A stretch of 64,000 nucleotides of DNA from Ophiocordyceps camponoti-saundersi (nom. inval.). Lineage: Eukaryota; Ascomycota; Sordariomycetes; Hypocreales; Ophiocordycipitaceae. Within the stretch, counting starts at the first letter, position 1, and each line of letters begins with the position of its first letter. The stretch spans positions 1 through 64,000 of the forward strand of contig PDHQ01000096.1 in assembly GCA_003339415.1 (NCBI GenBank), written 5' to 3'. The notes under the pieces are model-generated. The model ran no database searches, was not told the origin of the DNA, and saw only the letters and a program-made list of their open reading frames with translations. A program made the position numbers and the translations under genes. Positions 12,001 to 22,106 of this stretch are shown here, piece by piece.

Positions 12001-14060
12001 TCTTACCCCTATCCTTAGATATTATCGTACGGGCGACTATAATTCGAAAAATAATAAAGGTAATTTAAAAACTTCGTACGAAGAGAGATATTAGCCGCGT
12101 ACTTATTATACGAAACGGACCTCGCTTATATAAGAACCTTATATTTCCCCTTTATTCTTAAGTAATAGTTTAGCGCGAACGCTATAGCTAAATAGGACCG
12201 TACGAACTTTTAGTAATTAAAAGGTAATCTATCTTTATAAACTTTCCTAGTAGCTTTACTAAGTTCTATATAACGTAGATTAAGCTATATTTTCCGCCTA
12301 ATAAAGCTTTTACGAAAAAAGCTAATATTTATACGAAGAGATTTACTATTAAGATTCCGCGTTATAGCCCGCGGAGATATAAGGATTTTACCGATTATAC
12401 GGTAAACTTATTTATCTCCCTTACTTTCCTCTTAGAGAAAAAAACGAAAGATACTACCCTTACCGTATAACTTTATTAAGATAGTATTATTATAACCCCT
12501 AGCCTCCTATTCGAAAAATTAAACCGCGCTAAAATCGATAGCTTTACCGCTTAAGATATTTTTATCTTCGTACGATATAACCTAGCTAAGTATAGCTAGC
12601 TACGTATTTTCTATATAAAGCTTATATAAGAAATTAAAAATAAGATTATAAAGCTATATAAGAAATTATAACTTATTATATAAGGCTACGCTAATACCGA
12701 TAAAGCTACTATACTTACTTAATTACTTATAATCTTATAAATAAGCTAAAAATTAATCCTCGCTTTAAGCTCTTCTCTTATATAGTTATATAGTATATAT
12801 AGAAAGCTATACGATATTACCTAAGTATATATATAATCGTATAACCGCTTAATAAGACCGATTTTCGTATAATTACCGAAAAAGATATAAGACCGCTTCT
12901 TAGAAAGTATTATTCTATATATCTATTATCCGCTATACGGAATAGTAAAATTAAGCATTTACTAATTTAAAATATATTATAAGTATTACTATATAAACTT
13001 AAAGATAATAACTTTAATATATAACCTATATTTTCTTTTTATACCTACTAGCTTAGATTCCTTTAGCCTTATAAGAATATAGACTAATAATACCCTCTCT
13101 TTTATCTTTCTCGCCTTCTCGGCCTTTAAGGAAGAATCCCTTAAGTAATAGAACCTTTATACGAAGCCGAAAACACGCCTCTCGCACGAGACGCCGATTA
13201 AATTTAATAGCGGACGAATTTCCCTCGAAGGCGATAGTATTTTCTTCGTATAGAAAAGATAAGCTAAGGTATTATAGGTTATTAACCTAGATTAAGAAAA
13301 CGCTTTATAAGCGTACCTCTCGTAACGCGTATAAGGAGCGTATATCTTATTAATTTACTAGCCCGAAGTAGCATATAACCTCTTAGCCGCTACTTAAGTT
13401 TAGGAACTAATAAAGGAAAACTATAACGCCCTAAACGCCCGTATATAATAGTAAATTAAGAACGCTAACTAGGGACTATACTTTATTCCTCTTAACCTCC
13501 CTTATATAAAGTTTTAGATTTTTACTAATAGCTTATTCGCAAATAATAAAAACTTATCTTTATAGATAGGATTCGTAATCGTATTAGGTAAAGAGGTAGC
13601 TTATATAAAAAACGAAGTCTCTATCTATAATAATATTATATACTAATCCTTAATAAAATATAAGAGAGTAACGCGTAGCATACTTATAAGTAAATTATAT
13701 AGTATTATATAAGGAATCGATAGTAATATCGCTCTTAATACTACGCTTTAGAAGATTATATATAATCTCTCCTTACCGAATATCCCTTTTATACTCTATA
13801 CGAACTTATACTCCCTTTATAATTACTTAGTTAAGCTTAGTAATATAAGGGAGAAGAGGCTTATAATCGATATTATAGCTTTACGCGAATTATACGAAAA
13901 AAAGGAAATTACTAAGATATTCTAGATTAATAGTAAAGATAACTTAGTAGACGCTATAATAAAGAAAAGCTTAAATAACGCTTTCGTATAACTAGTTATA
14001 ATAAATAAGATTATAATTAAGATAAAAGTAATTATCGAAAAACTCGCGCTATTATCGCCG
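9100..14060 (+). pseudogene. gag-pol remnant of the outer copia
   Basis: Reading through TAA/TAG at former Gln and Trp positions gives gag up to about 10,560 and a degraded Cys-rich knuckle near 10,590-10,640. A His...Arg-His-Pro pre-integrase motif follows near 11,350-11,380, then an integrase-like region to about 12,250. The copia-type reverse transcriptase covers about 12,350-13,100. RNase H runs from about 13,450 to 14,060 and ends with the typical Asp-Asn-x-x-Asp-Ala-x-x-Lys-Lys block near 13,930-13,970. The frame is non-functional throughout. Domain edges are approximate because they were read by eye from degraded sequence. Confidence 0.75.
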
Positions 14061-14163
14061 CCCCCTAAGCTTATAAATTTAACGCTATACGAAAAGAATA
14101 AAACGGCCGCCGCCCTCTACCTTATATCGCTTAATAATAGTAAGAACGGACTACTAGTAATAT

Positions 14164-14390
14164 AATAAGTTCGTTATTATCGTTATTATCGTCGTTTTTA
14201 TTATCTTCCTCTTTTTCGTTAAAGTCGTTGTCCGACTTATCCTCCTCCTCCCCGGCCCCCTCTTTTTCCTCCTCGTTATTATCGTCCCCGTTATCGTCTT
14301 CTTTATCTTTATCTTCGTCCTCGTCCTCTTTTTCTTTATCGTTATCTTCTTCCTTATCCTTATTTTTATCCTTATCGTCGTGCGATTAGA
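14164..14390. repeat. Pyrimidine-rich simple tract (TCG/TTA/TCC words) downstream of RNase H
   Basis: One strand is almost all C and T with regular G, built from tcgttat, tcctc and ttcttta words. It lies between the RNase H remnant and a further degraded frame at about 14,400-15,060, inside the outer copia. Read on the minus strand it would encode Asp/Glu/Asn runs. Its function is unknown. Confidence 0.6.
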
Positions 14391-15399
14391 AGTAATTATA
14401 ATACTAGCCTTTCGAATCTTAAATATAGGGCCTGTAAGCCCCGCCCTAATAGCTGCGAATACGGCGGTAACTTAAGAATAGACCGCTACTACGATAAAGG
14501 TAATAATAAGCGTAAGGGCCCTATACTAGGAACTAACCGGCCGATTAAATTATTACCGCCTAATAGTAGCTAGGGCGGCGTATAACCTTAAAGATAAGCT
14601 TAACGGCTATCTTTTTAGCGCGAAGGCGTAAAGCTATATTATAAAGAGTCGCCGAAAAGTAGCGATATTCCTTATTTTACTATATAATTAGCTTATATTT
14701 ACGAAAATATATTATACGAAGAGAATACGTACGCTAATCGCTATTTAGAGGAACTTAGCGCGGACGGCGTTATCGCTCCTAAGGGTAATAATAATAGTTC
14801 CGTTAGAAAGGGGAAAGCGCTTAAGGATTATAATAATAAATATAGTTATTATATAATTTCTTATTTTTCTTCTTCTTATTCTTTATTATCGTATAAGGAG
14901 ATAGTAGCTATAGTAATAACTAATAATAGTAATAGTTATAATAATAATAGTATTATTATAGCTACTATTATAAAAGATAAAAAAGGGAAGAATTTTTCTT
15001 TCGTATAAAAGGAAGAGGAAGGTATTTCTTATAATTAGTAGGATTTACTAGCTATAAATAGTAGCCTGAAAATTTCTACTAACCAGCTACCTTCCTCGCA
15101 CTTTCTCTCTCCTATATTTTTAGCTACGATTACGAATTTTATTACGTACGAAACTTTTAAGCTTTAAAACGATATTAATCTTAAGCGTACGAAGCTAATA
15201 GATTACTCTCTTAATAAGTAATCTTCTCTTACCCGCCGTATAAATATCTCCCTATATAAGTAGACTTTATATAATACTCTATATTATATAATAGCTCTCG
15301 CTACGCGATAACTTTAACCGTATAAGCGCTATAACTACTTACTATTACCGAGCGCTTACTAAAGAAGCCGTACGGTATATTATAAAGAAAAACTATAAA

Positions 15400-15561
15400 T
15401 ATTAAGATATCTTATAATACCTTAATAGCCTTATATTATCCTTATAGCCTTATTCTTTTATATAGCCTTTCTAAGTTATAAGGAACTTTTATATAAGATC
15501 CTTCTAATTTTATAACTCCTTACTTTACTTTTTATATTCCTTACTATTACTTTATATATTC
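15400..15561 (+). repeat. Right LTR of the outer copia, left fragment
   Basis: It matches 8724-8885 with RIP-type differences only. It is broken at 15561 by the gypsy insertion and continues at 21586. Confidence 0.85.
15557..15561. repeat. Left target-site duplication of the gypsy
   Basis: tattc precedes the left gypsy LTR. tattt follows the right LTR at 21581-21585, differing by one C to T change. The uninterrupted copy in the left copia LTR has this word once. Confidence 0.75.
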
Positions 15562-15931
15562 TATTACGCGCTAGCTTTTATAGGGATTTCCCTTAGATAT
15601 TTTACGGTAATTTCTAAGGATTTTATAGGGATTTCCCTTAGATATTTTACGGTAATTTCTAAGGATTTCTAACTATAATTACGTAATCTCGGAAACCTTA
15701 TCGTAAAATCCTTAGAAAAACCTTAGTAGGAAATTACCTAGAAATAAAGTTAACCTTTTACTAAGATTTCCTTATACCCTCTCTTATCTCTACTAATATA
15801 TACCTTTATATATTTTACTAGAATTTCGCTTATAAGAGTTTTTCCTCTTTTCTTTCCTTTCTTTTTAGCTTAGAATCTTTATTTATAGTGCTAATACTAT
15901 TATTTAGTTAACGTATTTTATAGCCGTAATA
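15562..15931 (+). repeat. 5' LTR of the gypsy
   Basis: It is 370 bp and contains two tandem copies of a roughly 40-bp unit (GGGATTTCCCTTAGATATTT...) near 15,580-15,665. It pairs with 21211-21580. Confidence 0.9.
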
Positions 15932-16439
15932 TTATTCTAAGCTTAAATTCGCTAGCGAGTAATTAAGAAACCTATACCCTATTTTTACGTCCTCGTATAA
16001 GACGGAAAAGAACTTATATATAACTTAGACTATAATTAGCTTCGAGACGTATATCCGGAGCCCCTAAATAAACTCTTAGGCGATTAAGGAGACTCGCCTT
16101 AGAGACGCCTAACCTTATAGTAAAACGGGATATTAGCGAAAACTAAATTACGATAATAGCTACCTTTTCTTAGAATACTATTAGTACGACTATATTATAA
16201 GAGTAGCGTGCGAAGATAGCGTAATTATAAGCGTAAGTTATAAAATTTTAAGGTTAGTTAATTTAGAAAAATTAAAACTTAAACGCGGAAAGGACTTATT
16301 AAGAAATATCGATTATATTTAGTATAAATAAAAAGATATTTATCCTAACTAGAAAGGCTATTTAGGATACCTTTACGCTAGTAGCCCTAGTAAGATAGCC
16401 GAACCCCTCCTATTCTAACTCTACGAAAGTTCGCTATAA

Positions 16440-19400
16440 GGAGGTAGGTAAGTTTTTAAGTAAGAAGGAGGATTTTAGTATTTTCCTTATAAACTTAAAA
16501 AATAAAATAAGGTCCGATAAGATAACTTTTTAAGATAAGTAAGACTAGATAAGTATATTATTCTACGCGTTAGAAGGGAAAGCTCGTAGACTTTTAGAAA
16601 CTTAATATAACTTAGAGGAACGCCCTTTTTCTAGATTAGCTAAAATAATCTAATACTTAAAGTCTACTTACGGAAATCCTAATAAATTTACTAAAGCTAT
16701 AAATTAACTTTATAAACTAAACTTCTTATTAATAAATAAATAAGAAATTTAGGAGTTCTTTACGGAGTTTAATTACCTTACGGCTAAAACTTAAGTTCCC
16801 CTAGCTTAGATTAAGTATACGCTTTAAGATTATCTACCCGCTAATCTTAACCTAAGCTTTCTTATAAAAGCTAAAAATTTACGTATAATATATAAGGAAT
16901 TTTACGAGTACGTGAAAAACGCTATATTTTACTAAAAAAAGGAGTTAACTTATCGGGAGTTTTCTTATAAAAGCTAGGTAAGTAAGAGGGTTACCCCGGA
17001 AAAGTAAAAGAAAATTATAACTATAACCTCTTACTAGAAAGGCTAGGCTTTTAATAAGAGTAAGAAGAAAGTTTACTAGGAAAATAGCACCTATTTTATC
17101 TATAGAAAGAAAAGCTATATAGCTAAGAACTACCTTAACTAATAGAAGATAAGGAGAGTCCGTAAAGTTTAGATACTTTTACCTAACTTCGTTTAGTTAG
17201 ATAACTCTAATTCGGGAAAAGAGTAAGACTATTATAAGGCTCCTTAATAGTCCTAAAAATATTATATATAAAATAGAAAGTAAGAGAGTTATTTACTATT
17301 AATAGTTAAGTTTAAATTAATAATATAGCTTTTCGTACTTTTACCTTATATAATACTAAAATAGACGCCTATTTTTTAATTAGTTATTATTTTATAAAGT
17401 AAGTAATAAAGCGCTTAAGCGCTAAGCTTATCCTTATCTATCCTATCCCCCTTATTAATTTCTAAGGCTATTAAGCTAGCTTAGTTTATAAGCACCTAAT
17501 TATTACCTTAATAATTAATAGATAGTATTTTCCGTAAGAAATCTACTAAGTAACTAACTATACTTAGGATCTCTTTATTAGCCTTTTCTAGATAGCGGAG
17601 AAGAGGTTATTATTTAACTACGCGGCCTAGAAACTAATTTAGCTAGATAACTTACCCGCCCTCGCTAAGTACTCGCCTTCGATCTTTTTACCTAAGAAGC
17701 TTTTTTTTAACGGAAATCTAAACTTAGCTATTTAAGTAAATACTAAGCGCCGGAACCGCCTTTTTTATTAGGATAAGCGTAAGTATCGGATCTTTTAACG
17801 CTTATAAAGGAAAAAGGACTTTATATAGCTTATAAAGGAAAAGAAGCTAGCTTAGACCCCGACTAAAGATAACTAAGATACTAATAATATTAATAAGGAT
17901 ACTCTAAAAAAGTAACTTATCCGCTAAGTCTAATAAGACTCTTACTATAAGCGATAGGAAGAAATAACCTTATTAATATTTTAAATATTTATAAAGTTAG
18001 AAAATAATAACGATAACCTAATTATAATCGCGAAGCTAAGCTTAGCTAGCTATATATATATAAGATAGGAAATCCCGTTCCCTTAAGGTAAAGAACTTAA
18101 ATATATTACTTATATACGTAATATAATTCCTCTAGCTTTTACGTACCTTAAAAGATTTTTTAGTAAAAAGGAAGCTTATATTTTAGCTTATCCCTAGCTT
18201 AGCTATAATATAACCCTAAAACTTAAAAAGCCCCTAAACTTAATAAGACCCCCTTCTTATAAGATATTAGTAAAATACTTACTTTTAGAAAAGGAGACTA
18301 TTAACTACTTACTTAAGATTAGTTTTATTAAGCTAAATATTAGCCCTTATACCGCCTCTATTCTCTTCGCCCCGAAGCCGTACTTAATAGCTTAACGCTT
18401 TTATATTAACTACTAATAGATAAACGATTACTTAAAAAGTTAGATCTCGCCCGCTCCCTCCTTAGAAAGTACCGCGTTTAGCTATTAGAAGGCGAAATAG
18501 TTCTCGAAGATCGATATTATTTAAGCGTTTTACCGTCTCTATCTTAACCCTAACTCTAAGTACCTTATAGCTTTCCGTATAAGGTTTAGTATATTCTATT
18601 AGCTTATTTTTCCGTTTAGCCTTAAGGTAAAACTTACGTAGTTTTAGAATTTTATTAACGCCTAATTTTACGATCTCCTTAACCGCTATATAAGTATATA
18701 CGCTAATAATATATTAATTTACTTAAATAGCGAAGAAGAGGAATACTAGGAGGAGTACTAAGAAATAATCTAGCGCTTATACTAAGCGAACTTATAAAAG
18801 GATATCTAGAAATTAAAGTTTAATATTACTAAAGTTAACTACCTTAGTATAATATTATACGCGGGCTAAGGAATAAATATAGACCCTTATAAGGTATAAG
18901 TAATCTAAGATTAAAAATTTAAAGATTTTTAGGATTATAAAGCTATCCGCTTATTCGTAAGATTTTATAACTTTATTAGGATTTTCTATTACTATATTAG
19001 TACCGCCGCGGAACCCTTAAACTATTTTCTAAAAAAGAATATTACTTTTAAGCTTAGACCGGAATAAAAGGAGGCTTTTAATAAGATAAAGGAATTAGCT
19101 ACGTAAGCTCTAATACTCGCTTTTTTCTATCTTAAACTCCTAACTTAGCTTAAAACTAACGCCTCTTAGAACGCTACCGCCGGTATATTTTAATAATAGT
19201 AAAATAACTAAGCGTAGAAGCTAATAGGCTTTTTCTTAAAAACGATAAATTTAGCTAAATATATATACTTAATCTAAAATTATAAATTTCTCGCTATTAT
19301 ATAAAGCTTTAAGTATTTCTACTTAAAATTACTTAGTTAGAAATTTAATATAATTATAAACTATAAGGCCCTAATTTATTTTATAACGAAAAGACTACTT

Positions 19401-20900
19401 TCTATCCGCTAAGTTTAATAGTCCGATTTCCTTACTTAGTTTAATATCTATTTCCTATATTAACTTAGCTAATTAAATATAGCTATTAATACCCTCTTAC
19501 GTAAGATAGCTAAGCTTCTAACTATAAAAGCTTATAAGAAAGAGGAAAGGATATTTATAATAATTCCTTTAGAAAGCTTTAGATTTAAAATCCCGACCCT
19601 AACCCTTATAATTACCTTAGTCCGCCTTAGAGAAAACTCTACCCTATTAGGAGTAGAGTTAGTATAACTAATTTAGAAGGAGAACGTAAGCTAGGATCTC
19701 GGATTCTATAATAACCTCTTAGTTATTCCTAAGTAGGATAGTTAGAAAAAGCTCTTTCTTCGTATTACCCTAATTCGGAATATATATAAGCTAGCTATTT
19801 TTACCTATAATAGCTAAAATAAGATTACTTAGATATTTTAGCGAAATTATTATTAGCTTAGAATAAAGTAAGATATCCGTTAATATATTTATAATTACTA
19901 TAAATATTAGAGAAATAAGGCCTTATAAGATAAGACCCTAAGCTTACTATACCTTTTACCTATTTTAATTTCTATATAGGAGTATATAGCTTATAATAAG
20001 AAAGCTATACTAAGAGATTACTTTAGGTATAACTACGTTTAGACCTTTATCTATAAGCTAAGTTAGATTATCGCCACGTTATTAGGTAAGAAGAATAATA
20101 TAATAAAGGTGCTCGCCGGACGCTACTTCTAATACCTTTATCGTCTCTTTAATATATTAGATATATAGATTACCGATAACGCTAGCCCGTTTATTTTAAG
20201 ATTTCTCGGTAAAATTAATCGGTTAACTAATATTAAGTATCGCTACGGTAATACCTTATACTTATAAATATAAAGAAATATAAAGGTAACTAACTAATAC
20301 TTAAACTAAAAGCTACAGTTTTATATAAATAAATATTAGGATAATTAGAGTATTTTCTTTCCCGCGCTAGATTTCGTATATAACTCCTCGTAGCACGCTT
20401 CTATTAGTATAGTACCGCTTATAGTCGCCCTTAGTAAGGATATATAGAACCCCCTCTTAGTAGCTAGTCCCCCGGATCCCTTAACCGCCTTAAGCTTAAT
20501 TATTACGGCCTATAAACTTATCTCCCGCGCGTAAGAAGTATAATAGTAAGCTTAAACTGCTACTAAGAATACTTACCGTAAGTAAGAAATATAAGTAAAT
20601 AAGAAATATCGCCTAGTAAATTTTACGGTTAGCGATAAAGTATTCCTTAGCTATAAGGGCTTCTCTATAACTATACTTATAATATACCTTAATATATAAT
20701 AATTAGGACTCTTTACGATCGTTAAGGAATAAGGCTATAGCTATATCCTTAATTTACTAGATAGTTACTAGATAACGAACTTATTCTATATTAACCGTTT
20801 TCGGAAAGCTATTATAAATCTATTACCTAAATAAAAGATATCTCCCGCGGAACCGAAAGATATCGATAATATATTAAAATAAAAGGTTAAGTAGATCCTC
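16440..20900 (+). pseudogene. gypsy gag-pol remnant
   Basis: A gag segment with Leu-Glu-Gly-Lys-Ala-Arg lies near 16,570. A knuckle with cysteines turned to Tyr lies near 17,085-17,125. The reverse transcriptase spans about 18,290-18,900 with the Phe-Arg-x-Arg-Phe...Phe-x-Leu-Lys block near 18,570-18,630. The catalytic Tyr-x-Asp-Asp is seen as Tyr-Ala-Asn-Asn near 18,695. RNase H and an integrase zinc-finger/core region follow to about 20,900. Stops at former Gln/Trp positions occur throughout. Domain limits are by eye. Confidence 0.75.
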
Positions 20901-21210
20901 TAATCTTAGGTTACTAAGTAGCGTTATTAGTTAGAATATTAAGTCCGCTAGTATAGTTACGATCTAGATAAGATATAATACTTTACTAAGAATTTCCGTT
21001 ACGCGCTTATAACCTTTAAGGAATTCTATAACTATTTCCCCGATATTACTAATCCGCTTATTAACTTTTAATATTAAGTTAAAGCCGCCGCTATAAATCG
21101 TAAGTATTAAGATAACGCCTAAGATAATATAGCTATTTCTACGAGCACCTAACTATATAGCTACCGTTACTAATCTTAATAAGTATATTAAGATTTTCGT
21201 TAGGAGGTAA

Positions 21211-21580
21211 TATTACGCGCTAGCTCTTATAAAAATTTCCCTTAGATATTTTACGGTAATTTTTAAGGATTTTATAGAGATTTCCTTTAGATATTTTACG
21301 GTAATTTTTAAGGATTTCTAACTATAATTACGTAATCTTAGAAACCTTATCGTAAAATCCCTAAGAAGACCTTAATAGGAAATTACCCGGAAATAAAGTC
21401 GACCTTTTACTAGGATTTCCTTATACCCTCTCCTATCTTTACTAGCACGTGCCTTTATATATTTTACTAAGATTTCGCCTACGAGAGTTTTTCCTCTTTT
21501 CTTTCCTTTCTCCTTAGCTTAGAATCTTTATTTATAGTGCTAATATTATTATTTAGTTAACGTATTTCACGGCCGTAATA
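21211..21580 (+). repeat. 3' LTR of the gypsy
   Basis: It is 370 bp, the same length as the 5' LTR. It keeps a few CA/TG sites such as GCACGTGC near 21,448 that are mutated in the other copy. Confidence 0.9.
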
Positions 21581-21585
21581 TATTT

Positions 21586-21699
21586 AATTAAGTATTTAGA
21601 TAGCTACCCTCCCCGTATATTATATACGAAAGGGTAATCGCGATAATATACTCCTTTTTAGGACCCCTATGTTACTAGTAACGGACAGCCCGTCTAATA
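21586..21699 (+). repeat. Right LTR of the outer copia, right fragment
   Basis: It aligns to 8886-8999 and ends cgtctaata in both copies. Confidence 0.85.
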
Positions 21700-21825
21700 T
21701 TATATATAGAATTTTCCGTTATATTATAGCGCTCCGAATTAATTAAATAAGCTTAAAAGTAGGAAAATAAAGGTATCGTAAACTTTAGCGTAGCGGAAGC
21801 GTATAATAGAAGGCGCTTATAACCT
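21700..21825 (-). mobile_element. 5' end of copia-2 with a probable primer site
   Basis: It continues the element broken at 8723. At 21812-21825 the plus strand reads ggcgcttataacct, close to the half initiator tRNA-Met site at 2292-2304 with one RIP-type change (CA to TA) and one other mismatch. A minus-strand gag start would lie here. The join is inferred from the outer copia's boundaries. Confidence 0.5.
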
Positions 21826-22106
21826 ATAGTAATATAAGGTAGGCATAGGCTATTAGGTAGGTGCACTAATATATATGTATTATATATATGCTAGGTCTAG
21901 GCTAGGATAGCTAGGCTAGGTCGTGTGCGAGGTCGGGCGGGGCTGGTCACGTGGACCCCCTCAACAGTTTGTACGGATACAGGGTACTCCGCATAGTACT
22001 ATTCGTCGTCAACTCGTAGCTCTGTAACGTCCGTATCCCTGTACGAATATCCATCTACCTACCCATCTACCTACCTACCTATGCATTCGCCTTGACCGAC
22101 ATCTCT
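21826..22106. other. Boundary between repeats and gene region
   Basis: It may contain the remnant of a copia-2 LTR up to about 21,880. Then come CTAGG-word repeats (21,889-21,922), a CACGTG at 21,956, and a pair of inverted words (gtacggatac near 21,971; gtccgtatccctgtac near 22,029). It ends in CTACC repeats just past the FHIP stop. No gene is seen. Confidence 0.4.

Larger units (their letters stand above)
15562..21580 (+). mobile_element. Complete Ty3/gypsy retrotransposon (6.0 kb) nested in a copia LTR
   Basis: Two 370-bp direct repeats flank a 5.3-kb interior. Each begins tattacg and ends cgtaata, a 7-bp terminal inverted repeat derived by RIP from TG...CA. A 5-bp target duplication surrounds it. 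The interior holds gag, zinc knuckle, reverse transcriptase, RNase H and integrase on the plus strand in gypsy order. RIP has destroyed all frames. Confidence 0.9.
8724..21699 (+). mobile_element. Outer Ty1/copia element (about 7 kb without its insert), carrying a nested gypsy
   Basis: LTRs are at 8724-8999 and at 15400-15561 plus 21586-21699. The second is interrupted by a gypsy element. Without the insert it is 162+114=276 bp, the same length as the left LTR. Both begin TATTA and end TAATA, as expected from RIP of TGTTA...TAACA. The internal region (9000-15399) holds the copia order gag, knuckle, pre-integrase, integrase, reverse transcriptase, RNase H on the plus strand. About 1.3 kb of extra sequence lies between RNase H and the 3' LTR. 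The element sits in the 5' gag region of copia-2. Confidence 0.85.
2881..21880. other. RIP-saturated heterochromatin-like block
   Basis: CA and TG are nearly eliminated on both strands while CG, CC and CT remain. For example 3121-3240 has no CA and no TG but about eight CG by hand count. C-to-T in CpA on either strand is the known product of repeat-induced point mutation in ascomycetes. TAA and TAG consequently crowd all six frames and no long open frame survives. The right edge near 21,880-21,900 is abrupt: CA, TG and normal composition return within a few tens of bases, about 200 bp before the end of the FHIP gene. Confidence 0.9.
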
